Positions 19,919 to 29,922 are shown, counted from the stretch's first letter. The stretch is DNA of 64,000 bases from Virgibacillus indicus (GCF_002266285.1 NZ_NPMS01000010.1:62001-126000); one strand, 5' to 3'. The notes: a model not told the origin generated them from the letters alone. Numbers and translations: made by a program.

Positions 19919-20335
19919 CTAACCTTCCATCACCTTCACATGGACTTTTCTTGATCTTGGACCATCAAATTCACAAAAATAAACACTTTGCCAGGTTCCG
20001 AGTACCATACGACCATCCGAAATAATCAATGTTTCACTTGCTCCAACAACAGAGGATTTCATATGACCGTCCGAGTTTCCTTCCATATGGATGTACTCTT
20101 CCTTATTAGGGAACGTTTCATTAAGTCCCTGTTTCAAATCTGTTTTCACATCCGGATCAGCATTTTCATTAATCGTTATCGCTCCAGTAGTATGTGGACA
20201 ATATACTATCATTATCCCGTCACGAATCCCGCTTTCTTTTAAAATGTCCCCTAAATCTCTATCCAGATTTGTGAACGACTGCTTTTCATTTGTAGAAAGA
20301 TTAACCGTAAAAAAGCTTTTAGCCAACGTCTTCAT
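19919..20335 (-). CDS. YjbQ/UPF0047 family protein
   Basis: A 138-aa single-domain protein of the YjbQ family (annotated in databases as secondary thiamine-phosphate synthase because E. coli YjbQ can supply that activity weakly). The family signature CPHTTGAITINENAD is at about 67-81, and a second conserved block LGTWQSVYFCEFDGPR is near the C-terminus. It stands alone, convergent with pdxK and divergent from the GntR gene. The physiological function of the family is not settled. Confidence 0.85.
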   Translation of the reverse strand: MKTLAKSFFTVNLSTNEKQSFTNLDRDLGDILKESGIRDGIMIVYCPHTTGAITINENADPDVKTDLKQGLNETFPNKEEYIHMEGNSDGHMKSSVVGASETLIISDGRMVLGTWQSVYFCEFDGPRSRKVHVKVMEG

Positions 20336-20470
20336 CTCCTTTAGAAGAGAATAACAAATAATTGTTCAATAGCATAATAAAAATCTGATATATTGTATAT
20401 TAATAAGCCCATTTTTATTGTATAATAGAGTTTACAAGATTTCTTTAATTTTATTTGGAAGGTGATTCTT

Positions 20471-21130
20471 ATGCCCGTACCGACAGATCATACAAAACCG
20501 TCCCGGCAAACTGCAAAAGAAAGCGCATTCAATCAGCTGCAGCAATGGATAATAGACGGGACTTTGCTTCCCGGTGAGAAATTAAATGATACTGAACTGG
20601 CCCAGGCTTTAGGTGTAAGCAGAACTCCGGTCCGGGAATCTCTGCAGCTTCTTGAGGTCCAGGGTTTTGTAAAAATGTATCCCGGTAAAGCTACACAGGT
20701 TACAGAAGTGGAAAGAGAATCAATCAAAGATCTCTTGCCGCCATTAGCTGCTTTACAGGCATTATCTGCTGAATTAGCTATTTCCAATTTAACTGATGAT
20801 ATTATTACATTACTGGAAAGCACCAATAAGCGATTTGCAGAAGCCATTCGTTCCAAGAATTTTTATGCTGCTTTAAAAATTGATGAGGACTTTCATCAAA
20901 TTATTGTTGATACCGCAAACAACCCATATATACATAAGCTGATCACATCACTTCAGGGACATGTGAGAAGGTTATTTTTTCACAACTCCATTACATTGAC
21001 CGAAAAGTCTATAGCAGAGCATGAAACAATTATAAAATTAATGAAAGAACAGGAAGGAGAAAAGGTTTCTGCTGTCATGAAGGAAAACTGGCTCCGCACG
21101 ATAGAAGATTTCCGGGAAGAAAATAAATAA
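20471..21130 (+). CDS. GntR-family regulator, FadR/FCD subfamily
   Basis: A 219-aa transcription factor. The N-terminal winged helix (about 12-75) has the GntR signature LPGEKLNDTELAQALGVSRT followed by PVRESLQLLE. The C-terminal half is an all-helical FCD ligand-binding domain; its metal/ligand residues include D145 and H149 in DEDFH. I start at ATG 20471 because GGAAGGTGAT is spaced correctly for it, and an upstream in-frame GTG is itself part of that ribosome site. Its target is unknown; brnQ lies immediately downstream on the other strand. Confidence 0.87.
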   Translation: MPVPTDHTKPSRQTAKESAFNQLQQWIIDGTLLPGEKLNDTELAQALGVSRTPVRESLQLLEVQGFVKMYPGKATQVTEVERESIKDLLPPLAALQALSAELAISNLTDDIITLLESTNKRFAEAIRSKNFYAALKIDEDFHQIIVDTANNPYIHKLITSLQGHVRRLFFHNSITLTEKSIAEHETIIKLMKEQEGEKVSAVMKENWLRTIEDFREENK

Positions 21131-21218
21131 CCATAGATCGGTATCAATTGAATACTGTTCTATAAAAATAATAGAAGGATTAAGTAAGGTAACTCTCACT
21201 GTCTTTAACCCGTAAAAT

Positions 21219-21256
21219 AAAGAGGCTATCACCATAATTTTAGTGATAGCCTCTTT
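21219..21256. terminator. Bidirectional terminator between gntR-type gene and brnQ
   Basis: AAAGAGGCTATCAC pairs with GTGATAGCCTCTTT around an AT-rich 10-nt loop. T-runs flank it on both strands, so it can serve the plus-strand regulator and the minus-strand brnQ. Confidence 0.85.
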
Positions 21257-21287
21257 TCAATTGTCATGTAACCTATATACAGCCTAT

Positions 21288-22643
21288 TTAGGCATTTACT
21301 GTCTCTACTTTATGCTGCAAATGTGCAATAACACCCGTAATTGCAATAACCACTAATGCCGGAATCAGCCAGCCAAGTCCTTGATTATATAATGGCAATG
21401 CATTTTCATAGAAGGATATAATTGGAGTCATCCATCCGAACTCAACACCAAGTGATCCACTTAATGCTTTTAGACCATCAAACGTACTAATCAGTAATGT
21501 AACTCCAATTGTTGACACATACACCATTCTTGCATCATTGAACAATGGTGATAAAAAGGCCAATAACATCAGAACAATTGCAAGTGGATAAAGGAACATC
21601 AGTACAGGAATAGAAAAGGCAATAATATTCGCTAATCCAAAATTCGCTATGACGAATGTTATTACAGAAAAGAATACAACCAATGTTTTATAGCTGAGTT
21701 TCGGAAGCAATGTATGGAAGTATTCCGCATTTGCTGTAATTAGTCCAATCGCAGTCGTTAAACAAGCGAGAATAATCACGACTGCCAGCAATACAGAACC
21801 GACTGTGCCAAAGTAATAAGATGCAGCACCGCTCAGAACTGGTCCGCCTGTTTCAAAAAGCCCCAATGCTCCAGTGCTTGTGGAACCCATGTAAGCAATT
21901 CCCAAATAGATAATGCCAAGCAATGCAATCGCAATACTACCAGATTTAGCAGTTGCTGAAAGTATTTCCCCTTTTGATGTGACACCCATGGAACGAATAA
22001 CATTAATTACGATAATCGCAAACACAAGAGAGGCTAATGCATCCATCGTATTATAGCCTTCCAGGAAACCTGTCATAAATGCCCCGCTTGTATAGCCCTC
22101 CTGAGGTGTCCCCATTGAGCCCATCGGGTTGACAAAAGCCATTACCAAAAGAACAAGAAGCAGAACAACTAAGCCAGGTGCTAATATTTTTCCGATATTA
22201 TCCACGATCTTTGCCGGATACAATGAAAATAAAAGTGCTATAGCAAAAAAGATGATAGAAAAAATAAGTAAACCAATTTGCTGTGATCCCTCTCCCACAA
22301 ATGGGGCAATCCCTACCTCAAACGCTACGGTACCTGTTCTTGGTGCAGCAAAGAATGGCCCAATGGACAAATAAAGCAATGCAGTAAAAAAGATTCCATA
22401 AGCAGGATGAACCCTGCTTGCCAATTCCTGTAAGTTTCGGCTTCCCGAGAATGCCATTGCTAAGATTCCAAGCAGTGGCAACCCTACTCCAGTTATTAAA
22501 AACCCAATTGCAGCCGGCCATAGGCTAGATCCAGCATATTGACCCAGCTGCGCAGGGAAAATTAAATTTCCAGCCCCAAAAAATAATGCAAATAACATGA
22601 ATCCGATAGCAGTGTATGATGATAATGACAGCTTGTTCTTCAT
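21288..22643 (-). CDS. brnQ: BrnQ, branched-chain amino acid:cation symporter
   Basis: A 451-aa polytopic membrane protein of the LIVCS family importing leucine, isoleucine and valine with Na+ or H+. The N-terminal block GFMLFALFFGAGNLIFPAQLG is diagnostic for BrnQ, and about twelve hydrophobic segments follow. No T-box leader is visible; instead a promoter with repeated ATATATTGCAT motifs lies about 110 bp upstream. Start ATG follows GGAGGGGACAAGAGA. Confidence 0.92.
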   Translation of the reverse strand: MKNKLSLSSYTAIGFMLFALFFGAGNLIFPAQLGQYAGSSLWPAAIGFLITGVGLPLLGILAMAFSGSRNLQELASRVHPAYGIFFTALLYLSIGPFFAAPRTGTVAFEVGIAPFVGEGSQQIGLLIFSIIFFAIALLFSLYPAKIVDNIGKILAPGLVVLLLVLLVMAFVNPMGSMGTPQEGYTSGAFMTGFLEGYNTMDALASLVFAIIVINVIRSMGVTSKGEILSATAKSGSIAIALLGIIYLGIAYMGSTSTGALGLFETGGPVLSGAASYYFGTVGSVLLAVVIILACLTTAIGLITANAEYFHTLLPKLSYKTLVVFFSVITFVIANFGLANIIAFSIPVLMFLYPLAIVLMLLAFLSPLFNDARMVYVSTIGVTLLISTFDGLKALSGSLGVEFGWMTPIISFYENALPLYNQGLGWLIPALVVIAITGVIAHLQHKVETVNA

Positions 22644-22744
22644 TCTCTTGTCCCCTCCAGGATGTGTATATTATTTTGACATTAGCTCAAATCTTCAGAC
22701 AATTAACGCGTTGTTTGAGCCGTATGCAATATATCAGTGTGACT

Positions 22745-22773
22745 ATAATACTATCTTTTTTAGCAAAATGCAA
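22745..22773 (-). promoter_or_regulatory. Candidate brnQ promoter with flanking direct repeats
   Basis: On the minus strand: -35 TTGCAT (22773-22768), 17-bp spacer, -10 TATTAT (22750-22745). The -35 lies in one copy of ATATATTGCAT; a second copy sits about 46 bp downstream near 22723-22733, inside the early transcribed region. Confidence 0.55.
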
Positions 22774-22959
22774 TATATTACATGAAAAAACATTATATTT
22801 TAAAAAATTTGTAAAATATTTTGTCAATTTGTATTGTAAAACATGTTAATAGGTGCTATAAAATTAATGGATAGGAAAGTTTTCATCATGAAAACAAATG
22901 GAGCTGTACATGACTGTTTATGGAATTAGCTACTGTCATATTTTATACATACTTTAATT

Positions 22960-23009
22960 TAAAAAAACGATCAACTCTTCTAAACAAAGTCAGAAGTTGT
23001 TGATCGTTA
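22960..23009 (-). terminator. Terminator of helD
   Basis: On the minus strand AACGATCAACAACTTCT and AGAAGAGTTGATCGTT pair around a 10-nt loop, followed by a seven-T run. It starts 9 bp after the helD stop. Confidence 0.88.
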
Positions 23010-23017
23010 ACAGAAGA

Positions 23018-25321
23018 TTAATCTATTGCATACGTTTCAAGTGGAGCCTCTGCAATAAACATGCAGGTTTCGTCTGCACTTACCATAATCAATTCATGCA
23101 TCGCTCTGGTGCAGGCTGTATAAAAAAGCGTTCTATCTGATTCAACAGTATATTTCGATGCATCAGGGAGAATTACAGCATCAAACTCAATTCCCTTCGC
23201 CAGATACACTGGAAGAACCAATATCCCTTTTTCAAAGGAATACGTTTCTTCGTTTACTTGTTTCAAATTTAACTTATTCATTAATAAATTAAATATCTCT
23301 TCACTTTCCTCTAATGTTTTGCAAATAAGGGCGATTGTCTGATAGCCCGTGTCTTTAAGACTTTCCACCTCATTTATCAGAGCTTCCTCAAGCCCCTCTT
23401 GATTTTTCATCCCTTTAAGTTTCGGCTTGCTGCCATTTCTCTCAAAAGCCTCGATTTCCTCATGGCCTGGTGCAAAACTTCTTGTAAACTCTGTGATTTG
23501 TTTTGTTGAACGGTAGCTTTTCGTCAGCGTAATTCTCTCATGCTCCCAGGGTTGATTTTTCGGGATAAGCGGGTTTTCCTTTGTTGTATTTGTATAGATT
23601 GCCTGATTGATATCTCCCAGTAAAGTCATCCTGGTATACGGAAACAGACTTTTGATTAAAGCAAACTGAAAGGCTGAATAATCCTGTGCCTCATCTATAA
23701 ATAAATGACGGACAGAACGGTCTGTATTATCACCCAGCAGTTTTCCTTTAAAATACAGATAAGGTGCAGCATCCTCCCAAGTTAAAGATTTTCGGGATAA
23801 ATCGAGTGCTGTTAACTGGCAAATGTCCCTCCAGTGTTCAGGGCTGTTTCCCGGCTCCCATTCTGTAAAAAGCTTTTTATAAGTTGCTGATACATGTACA
23901 AACTCATACAGTTTTATAAGACGTTTCATTTTTGAAAATACCTTTTTCACAACAGCTCTGCGCAAAATTTCCTCCTCCATTGCCGCATTGCCCTCTTCAT
24001 CTTCATCTCCAGCCTGTGATTCATAATATGCTTTTAAATAGGACTCTTTGTCCAGCAGCTCTACCTGCTCCATCACCCAATCTTTGTCCTTCTCCTGCCG
24101 TTGATGATACTGTAATTCCTTTAGAAGCCATTTAGAAACAAGCTCCATTTTATTTGGTATCGCTATTTCATCATCCAGAGAATAAAAATAATCATAAATT
24201 TGCTCCTTGGAAATAAGGACCTGGTTGCGAAAGCTGATATTTTTAAACTGAATATCATGAGCTTTTAAATAGGAAACAAATTCTTCGATAATAGATTTAA
24301 ATGCAAGACTGGATTTAAAATCCATGCTTTTCATTCGAATGGAATAATCTTTTTGATTCGTTTCTGCCAGGACATATTCCATTTGTTCAAATGGGGATTC
24401 AATCGTAAATTTATTTCCAATCCCATCCACTAGATAGTCTAAAAAAGTAGTTTGCCTTACGTTTGCTTCGCCCAACTCTGGAAGCACATTCGAAATATAG
24501 CTTGAAAATAATGGATTCGGTGAGAAGAGAACAACATTATCGGCGTTCAGCTCTTCTCTGTAGCGGTACATTAAGTAGGCGATACGCTGCAAGGCCGCAG
24601 ATGTCTTCCCGCTGCCCGCTACTCCCTGCACGATTAAAAGGTCACTTTTTTCATTTCGAATAATTTTATTTTGTTCTTGCTGAATGGTAGCTACAATACT
24701 TTTCATTGTGGTGCTGGCATTATTTCCAAGTGCCTGCTGCAGAAGGCTATCACCTATCGTAACCCCTGTATCAAACATGCCTTTAATCATGCCCTGTCTT
24801 ATAATAAACTGTCTTTTAAGGGTTATCTCTCCTGCTATTGTTCCTTCGATTGTTTCAAAGGCAGCCTCACCCGGTGAATGGTCATAGTAAAGACCGGAAA
24901 TCGGTGCACGCCAGTCATAAATCAGAAAGTCCTCATCATCACTGTCCATCAGGGAAGATATTCCAATATAAATCTGGTCCTCCTGATTTTCTGAATCCTC
25001 CAGGAAATCGATTCTTCCAAAATATGGAGAGTCCTTCAGCCTCTTTAAAATTTTCAGTTCTTCTCCGACTTTTCCATGGAATCTTTCCCTCTCCGATAGT
25101 AATTCCGCCTGTTGCTTTAGGCTGGCCTGTGTTTCAATGACATCATCCGGCTCATCCAGGTTTACGGTAACATCTTCCCAGAAGTTTTTCCGAAGTTCAA
25201 CAACACTTTCCTTTAAATCAGATGATTTGGCATATAGCTTTTTTTCTTTTTTGTTGATCTCATGGATGACATGATCGACACGGTCTTGCTCCATCTCACG
25301 GCTATTATTTTCATCACTCAT
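23018..25321 (-). CDS. helD: HelD, UvrD-like RNA polymerase recycling ATPase
   Basis: A 767-aa superfamily 1 helicase-like ATPase that removes stalled or post-termination RNA polymerase complexes. The N-terminal coiled-coil arm (about 1-110) is rich in charged residues; Walker A GVAGSGKTSAALQR is near 230, Walker B LFIDEAQDYS near 540, and motif TLTKSYRSTKQI near 600. Length and layout match B. subtilis HelD (774 aa). It stands alone between brnQ and cadA. Confidence 0.9.
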   Translation of the reverse strand: MSDENNSREMEQDRVDHVIHEINKKEKKLYAKSSDLKESVVELRKNFWEDVTVNLDEPDDVIETQASLKQQAELLSERERFHGKVGEELKILKRLKDSPYFGRIDFLEDSENQEDQIYIGISSLMDSDDEDFLIYDWRAPISGLYYDHSPGEAAFETIEGTIAGEITLKRQFIIRQGMIKGMFDTGVTIGDSLLQQALGNNASTTMKSIVATIQQEQNKIIRNEKSDLLIVQGVAGSGKTSAALQRIAYLMYRYREELNADNVVLFSPNPLFSSYISNVLPELGEANVRQTTFLDYLVDGIGNKFTIESPFEQMEYVLAETNQKDYSIRMKSMDFKSSLAFKSIIEEFVSYLKAHDIQFKNISFRNQVLISKEQIYDYFYSLDDEIAIPNKMELVSKWLLKELQYHQRQEKDKDWVMEQVELLDKESYLKAYYESQAGDEDEEGNAAMEEEILRRAVVKKVFSKMKRLIKLYEFVHVSATYKKLFTEWEPGNSPEHWRDICQLTALDLSRKSLTWEDAAPYLYFKGKLLGDNTDRSVRHLFIDEAQDYSAFQFALIKSLFPYTRMTLLGDINQAIYTNTTKENPLIPKNQPWEHERITLTKSYRSTKQITEFTRSFAPGHEEIEAFERNGSKPKLKGMKNQEGLEEALINEVESLKDTGYQTIALICKTLEESEEIFNLLMNKLNLKQVNEETYSFEKGILVLPVYLAKGIEFDAVILPDASKYTVESDRTLFYTACTRAMHELIMVSADETCMFIAEAPLETYAID

Positions 25322-25490
25322 TAAATCAGCCCCAATCTATTTTTAATTATCTCTTGACTTCTCAAATGGTAATTGATACAATATAATTGGATATTTGTAT
25401 TTCAGTGGTCTAAAAATCAAATACTTTAATAGCATACCATTTTTAATCATCATCGGCAATAGTAATTGGATTAGTATATACATAAAAATC

Positions 25491-25529
25491 AAAATCCCCT
25501 TTTGTAAATTATACAAAAGGGGATTTTTT
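25491..25529. terminator. Terminator downstream of cadCA
   Basis: AAAATCCCCTTTTGTA pairs with TACAAAAGGGGATTTT around AATTA, with T-runs on both strands. It lies 40 bp after the cadA stop and would serve the minus strand. Confidence 0.85.
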
Positions 25530-25567
25530 AAAGCAGACCCGCAAGCCAAATTAGAAAACAGTCTCTA

Positions 25568-27682
25568 TTAATTACTGTATTTTGTTCTAATAAGTCTTAA
25601 TGAGTTAAGTACAACTATAATTGTTGCACCCATATCTGCAAATATTGCAAGCCAAAGTGTCAGCCAGCCCGGAATAACCAGAAGAAGTGCCGCTGCTTTT
25701 AATGCAAGCGCAAAAGAAATATTTTGTTTAATGATTGCCAGCGTTTTTCTGCTTAAAGCAATCGTATATGGCAGCTTTTCCAGGTCATCAGCCATCAGTG
25801 CAATATCTGCTGTTTCGATAGCAGCATCTGTCCCGGCACCACCCATAGCAATACCAGTTGTTGCAGCCGCTAATGCCGGAGCATCATTAACACCATCTCC
25901 AACCATCGCTACATTTCCATGCTGTTCTTTCAGCGCTTTAATGGAATTTAATTTGTCCTGTGGCAGAAGCTCTGCCTTTGTTTCACTTAAACCTAATTCC
26001 TTTCCGATTGCATTCCCTGCAGTCTGATTATCACCTGTCAGCATCACTGTTTTTTTGATTCCAAGCTTGTAAAGCTTTTGGATAATCGGCAGACTGCCTT
26101 TTCTTATCTGATCTGCTACTGCAATTAAGCCCTTCACTTCCTGATTCGTACCAACTAACATAACAGTTTTCCCCTGCGTTTGTAATACTTTAATTTTATC
26201 CATTGCATCAACTGGAATTTCAAACATCTCTTCAAACAAACTTGGGTTGCCAATGTAATATTCGGCAGAGTTTATAACAGCTCTTGCACCTTTTCCAGTG
26301 ATGGATTGGAAATTTTCTGCAGTGTAAGCTTCAGTATCTTCCTTTTTTGCCTTTCTAATTATTGCTGAAGCAAGTGGATGCTGCGAGAACTCTTCGATGG
26401 CTCGGGAAAGACCCAGAATTTCCCCATCACCAATCTCGGCTAATTGAATTATATCAGTAACTTCCGGTTTCCCTTCTGTAAGTGTGCCTGTTTTATCAAA
26501 TGCAATTACACTCAATCGACCAGTTTCTTCAAGATGGATGCCACCTTTAATCAGCACCCCATTTCGTGCAGCATTCCCGATTGCTGTAACAATTGCTACA
26601 GGTGTCGAGATTACCAGGGCACAGGGACATCCAACAACTAGTACAGCCAATCCACTATAAACCCATTCAGACCATACTCCACCAAAGAATAATGGCGGGA
26701 TAACTGCCACTAACAGTGCAATCAGCATAATAGCTGGGGTATAATACATTGCAAACTTATCAACAAATTGCTGAGAAGGTGCTCTTTCAGCTTGCGCTTC
26801 TTCTACTAAATGAATGATTTTTGCAATGGTGGTATCTTCTGCGTACTTGGTTACACGGACTTCCAGGAATCCTTCCTCATTCAATGTTCCTGCAAATACC
26901 TCTTCACCTGGAGTTTTTTGAACCGGAATGGATTCTCCTGTGATTGCCGCTTGATTAATAGAGGATCGGCCTTTTATCACTTCTCCATCCATTGCAATTT
27001 TTTGCCCTGGTTTAATCAGCATCAAATCACCAATTACAACATCTTCCACATCTATTTCCACCGTCTCGTTTCCTCTTTTTATCAGTGCTCTGTTTGGAGC
27101 GATATCCATTAATAATTTAATTGACTGGCGTGCTTTATCTATAGAATAGCTTTCCAGCGCTTCACTCACTGCAAATAAAAAGACAACTACAGCACCTTCC
27201 GCCCATTCCCCGATAATTGCAGCACCAATCACAGCAATGGTCATTAATGTTTTCATATCAAATTGCAGTTTTGTTAAGTTCATTAATCCAACCTTGAATA
27301 AGCTGAATCCACCAACTAATATAGCTGCCAGAAAGGTACCAATTGTTATGGAATGTGTTTCTCCTAATTGAAAATAGGATACATAGCCTATAATGATCAG
27401 GAAAAGAGAAATCAGTGCCGTAATATTTTCAGTTTTCTTCCAAAATACTTCCTTTTTCTCTATTACACGTTGACGCTCCGGGAATACTTTAATTTTGTCA
27501 AAGGCTCCTGCTTGCTCAAGCTGTTCAATTGTTGCTTCACCTTGAACCGTTATTTTTGCAGCTCCAAAATTAAGCTGGACATGCTCAACCGTGTCAATAT
27601 CCCGAATATTTTTCTCAAACTTTGCTGCACAATTTGTACATGATAAGCCCTGCAAACGATAGATATTCTTATCTGCTGCCAC
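25568..27682 (-). CDS. cadA: CadA-type heavy-metal (Cd/Zn/Pb) translocating P1B-ATPase
   Basis: Exports soft divalent metals from the cytosol at the cost of ATP. An N-terminal HMA domain has the metal-binding GLSCTNC (C15, C18). The membrane CPC motif is in VVGCPCALV near residue 365, and the phosphorylated Asp in [14 protein letters not shown] near 405. [11 protein letters not shown] hinge motif is near 605. I start at GTG 27682, one base after the cadC stop, because GAGGGTG is spaced properly, giving 704 aa. Pairing with a CadC regulator supports Cd/Zn/Pb rather than copper. Confidence 0.9.
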   Translation of the reverse strand: MAADKNIYRLQGLSCTNCAAKFEKNIRDIDTVEHVQLNFGAAKITVQGEATIEQLEQAGAFDKIKVFPERQRVIEKKEVFWKKTENITALISLFLIIIGYVSYFQLGETHSITIGTFLAAILVGGFSLFKVGLMNLTKLQFDMKTLMTIAVIGAAIIGEWAEGAVVVFLFAVSEALESYSIDKARQSIKLLMDIAPNRALIKRGNETVEIDVEDVVIGDLMLIKPGQKIAMDGEVIKGRSSINQAAITGESIPVQKTPGEEVFAGTLNEEGFLEVRVTKYAEDTTIAKIIHLVEEAQAERAPSQQFVDKFAMYYTPAIMLIALLVAVIPPLFFGGVWSEWVYSGLAVLVVGCPCALVISTPVAIVTAIGNAARNGVLIKGGIHLEETGRLSVIAFDKTGTLTEGKPEVTDIIQLAEIGDGEILGLSRAIEEFSQHPLASAIIRKAKKEDTEAYTAENFQSITGKGARAVINSAEYYIGNPSLFEEMFEIPVDAMDKIKVLQTQGKTVMLVGTNQEVKGLIAVADQIRKGSLPIIQKLYKLGIKKTVMLTGDNQTAGNAIGKELGLSETKAELLPQDKLNSIKALKEQHGNVAMVGDGVNDAPALAAATTGIAMGGAGTDAAIETADIALMADDLEKLPYTIALSRKTLAIIKQNISFALALKAAALLLVIPGWLTLWLAIFADMGATIIVVLNSLRLIRTKYSN

Positions 27683-27683
27683 T

Positions 27684-28058
27684 TCAAACACCCTCTTTCG
27701 CATGTACCATTGCAATGGAAACCAGCTGATGGATGTGTTGATCCTTCAGTGAATAGAAAACTAGTTTCCCTTCCTTGCGATATTTTGCCAGGCCCATTTT
27801 TCTCAGCAATCGTAAATGATGGGAGGCTGTAGCAGTAGATGCTTCAATAATATTTCCCACATCACACACACAAAGTTCCTCTTCCAATGTAAGTGCATAG
27901 GCAATTTTCAGGCGGGTAGCGTCGGACAGTGCTTTGAAAATCTGTTCCACTCCATTAACCTGTTCGATTTGTGGCTGAATTCTATTTACTTTTTCTTCGT
28001 CAAAACAGAATATTTCACATGTATCATTAGGCGATTTTTCAGTTAATGATTTACTCAT
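27684..28058 (-). CDS. cadC: CadC, ArsR-family metal-sensing repressor
   Basis: A 124-aa winged-helix repressor released from DNA by Cd, Pb or Zn. Both metal-site segments are present: the N-terminal CEIFC (C13 and C17) and ELCVCD in helix 3 (C62, C64), as in Staphylococcus CadC, which it resembles from residue 12 onward. The recognition helix is [14 protein letters not shown]. It is directly upstream of cadA, and a matching operator lies just before its start. Start ATG follows GAGGTG. Confidence 0.92.
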   Translation of the reverse strand: MSKSLTEKSPNDTCEIFCFDEEKVNRIQPQIEQVNGVEQIFKALSDATRLKIAYALTLEEELCVCDVGNIIEASTATASHHLRLLRKMGLAKYRKEGKLVFYSLKDQHIHQLVSIAMVHAKEGV

Positions 28059-28071
28059 AGGAACACCTCAT

Positions 28072-28087
28072 TCAAATAATTGTTTGA
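28072..28087 (-). promoter_or_regulatory. CadC operator
   Basis: On the minus strand TCAAACAATTATTTGA, an almost perfect 7-2-7 inverted repeat (one mismatch) that matches the known cad operator pattern TCAAATA-TATTTGA. It lies 14 bp before the cadC start codon. Confidence 0.8.
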
Positions 28088-28152
28088 TTATTTTTATGTT
28101 ATGCTTCTTTGCTTATAGTGTCAACAAATTCAAATGAATGTTAGAATGTTTT

Positions 28153-28185
28153 TAACCCGCAGCATTGTTAATATGCTGCGGGTTT
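28153..28185. terminator. Hairpin between the DUF72 gene and cadC
   Basis: AACCCGCAGCAT and ATGCTGCGGGTT form a 12-bp perfect stem with a 7-nt loop, 21 bp after the DUF72 stop. The minus strand has an A-run rather than a T-run after the stem, so it may be a weak or non-canonical terminator. Confidence 0.5.
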
Positions 28186-28206
28186 AGAATGGTGTTTTAT
28201 AAATAT

Positions 28207-29058
28207 CTAAAATAAATCCAATTGTCGTGGTGAAAGTCCTTCATACTCAATACCAAGCATCGATTGGAATTCTTTAGCATTACCTGCTGCATCTCCACCG
28301 GAATTATTATTGAACAGGACGATAATATCTTTTGACTCCCTTGTCAATTGGCTTAATCTGCCTTCCCACTCCAATAGCTCTTCCTTATTATATTTATATA
28401 AATAACGGACTTCTCTCCAATTTGTATCTTTATCTTTTGGCTTCGTCCATCCGTGCAGGTTTCTGCCATGCATACGAACCAATGTTATAGTTGAATTAGT
28501 CACTTCCGGAACGATAGGAATAGAGCCATCCCCCGCTTGTGGTTCGTCAGCGATTGAATGAATCCATCCTTCCTCCTGCATAAAGGAAAGTGTACTTTTA
28601 CGATAGCTGTCATTGAACCATGACTGATTCCTGAATTCCAGAGCTACCGGGATATCTCCCATCATTTTTTTACAGTACCTCAGATAAGTCACATTCTTTG
28701 ATCTGCAGTCAAACCATGGCGGAAATTGAAACAGGACCATTGCAAGCTTATTTGCTTCCTGATAAGGTTTTAAAGATTCTTTGAATGCATTGAACATTTC
28801 TGCTTTTGATTCAAAAGGAATATCTTTTCGCTGATGACCGGTCATCCCTTGATATGCCTTCACAACAAACCGAAAATTCTTCGGGGTCTCTCTTACCCAT
28901 TTAGAAGCATTGCGCAGAGGCTGCACTGCATAAAAGGACGCATCCACTTCTACAACGGGAAAATGACTGCTGTATTCGGATAGTTTACTTGCTGGTTTTA
29001 TATCAGCAGGATATAAGGAATAATGGTCTCCCCAGCCTGTTAAACCTATGTATATCAT
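28207..29058 (-). CDS. DUF72 (YunF/YecE) family protein
   Basis: A 283-aa TIM-barrel protein of the DUF72 family. Characteristic segments are the N-terminal IGLTGWGDH, EVDASFYAVQP near 45, FQFPPWF near 115 and ALEFRNQSWF near 150. The biochemical role of the family is unknown. GGAGGG is correctly spaced for the ATG at 29058, rather than for an in-frame start 21 bp upstream; the length then matches B. subtilis YunF (282). Monocistronic. Confidence 0.85.
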   Translation of the reverse strand: MIYIGLTGWGDHYSLYPADIKPASKLSEYSSHFPVVEVDASFYAVQPLRNASKWVRETPKNFRFVVKAYQGMTGHQRKDIPFESKAEMFNAFKESLKPYQEANKLAMVLFQFPPWFDCRSKNVTYLRYCKKMMGDIPVALEFRNQSWFNDSYRKSTLSFMQEEGWIHSIADEPQAGDGSIPIVPEVTNSTITLVRMHGRNLHGWTKPKDKDTNWREVRYLYKYNKEELLEWEGRLSQLTRESKDIIVLFNNNSGGDAAGNAKEFQSMLGIEYEGLSPRQLDLF

Positions 29059-29169
29059 TCGAGTTCCCTCCTTTTTCAATCATAGCATATCTATGTTTTA
29101 TTAATATTGATAACGGTAATCGTACTTATAAGCAGAAAACATTCAATACTGCCTGAGAGAGGTGATACG

Positions 29170-29295
29170 ATGTCAAATTCAGAAAAAGGACAGAAGCAGA
29201 GTGATGACTCTTTGGAGCAAAAGAAGAAAGCAAACGATCCAAATCAGGATATCGAACCACAACGTGAAACAAATACGAATCCTAAGCAAAAATAA
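29170..29295 (+). CDS. Small very hydrophilic protein
   Basis: A 41-aa protein made almost entirely of polar and charged residues (Lys, Gln, Asp, Glu, Asn) with no predicted hydrophobic core. GAGAGAGGTGATACG gives a strong ribosome site for the ATG at 29170, and a terminator follows, so it is probably expressed. Composition resembles small stress or spore-associated proteins of Bacillaceae, but I do not recognise a family. Confidence 0.65.
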   Translation: MSNSEKGQKQSDDSLEQKKKANDPNQDIEPQRETNTNPKQK

Positions 29296-29331
29296 ATAAT
29301 AATAAAGTAGTCTTCCTCCCCTTCTAAACAA

Positions 29332-29377
29332 AGTGGCCTTAAACTTATTTTCCGTAGGTTAAGGCTACTTTTTATTG
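29332..29377 (+). terminator. Terminator of the small hydrophilic gene
   Basis: GTGGCCTTAAAC pairs with GGTTAAGGCTAC (one mismatch) around a 12-nt loop and is followed by TTTTT. Confidence 0.75.
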
Positions 29378-29458
29378 TTTTTTGCTGGATTAACAGGAAC
29401 CCCCTCACATCATCCAGAAATTAAGTAAATAAAAAAATTTTTTCAAAGGAGAGGCTCT

Positions 29459-29878
29459 ATGATTAAAGTAGGAAGTATATTCATCCCGGTTACAAATATC
29501 GAGCAAGCGACGGAGTGGTATGAAAAACATCTGGGCGTTAAGAAAATTGAGGGCTGGGGAGAGGGTGCAGGTTTTTATTTTCCAGACAGTGACACCCAGT
29601 TGGGATTGATAGAGGTGGAAGAAACTCAGCCTTCTGAATTTGTTGTTAAAGGCGACAGGAAAAATTCTTATTTTAACTTTCTAGTTAAAGATATTGACAC
29701 TATCTATCACGAACTCAATAGCAGCGGGGTTAAAACTACTGAGATTGAGGATTTTAATGGCATGAAGCATTTTGACTTCTTTGACTTGGATATGAATGCA
29801 TTCAGCGTTGTGGACGAACCTGTTGACTCCCCCTTTCATAGAGATAATGTAAAAATGATGCAGCAAAATAGGAAATAG
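29459..29878 (+). CDS. VOC-superfamily (glyoxalase/bleomycin-resistance-like) protein
   Basis: A 139-aa protein with two beta-alpha-beta-beta-beta modules. The first begins VGSIFIPVTNIEQATEWYEKHLGV, and the second begins YFNFLVKDIDTIYHEL near 65. Possible metal ligands include E112-type acids and H in KHFDFFDLDMNAFSV. The C-terminus extends past the fold with a polar tail. Substrate cannot be predicted. Start ATG follows AAAGGAGAGG. A hairpin follows the stop. Confidence 0.8.
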   Translation: MIKVGSIFIPVTNIEQATEWYEKHLGVKKIEGWGEGAGFYFPDSDTQLGLIEVEETQPSEFVVKGDRKNSYFNFLVKDIDTIYHELNSSGVKTTEIEDFNGMKHFDFFDLDMNAFSVVDEPVDSPFHRDNVKMMQQNRK

Positions 29879-29891
29879 GATTAAAAATCAT

Positions 29892-29922
29892 GAATGCTCA
29901 AGCCTAACTGGTTTGAGCATTC
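29892..29922. terminator. Hairpin between the convergent VOC and TetR genes
   Basis: GAATGCTCAA and TTGAGCATTC form a perfect 10-bp stem around an 11-nt loop; only a short T-tract follows on the plus strand. Confidence 0.6.

Larger units (their letters stand above)
22644..23017. other. brnQ upstream region and helD terminator
   Basis: 374 bp: the brnQ leader and promoter (22745-22773), an AT-rich tract with no obvious gene, and the helD terminator at 22960-23009. No T-box specifier or AGGGTGG antiterminator motif was found. Confidence 0.6.

Noticed and set aside
20462..20470. GTG at 20462 as the start of the GntR regulator
   Set aside because: The GTG is part of the ribosome-binding sequence GGAAGGTGAT that serves the ATG at 20471.
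22644..23017. T-box leader upstream of brnQ
   Set aside because: No AGGGTGG-like antiterminator motif or stem I specifier loop on the minus strand.
25343..25549. 68-codon open frame on the minus strand between helD and cadA
   Set aside because: It contains the cadA terminator hairpin, has no good ribosome site and looks like chance AT-rich coding.
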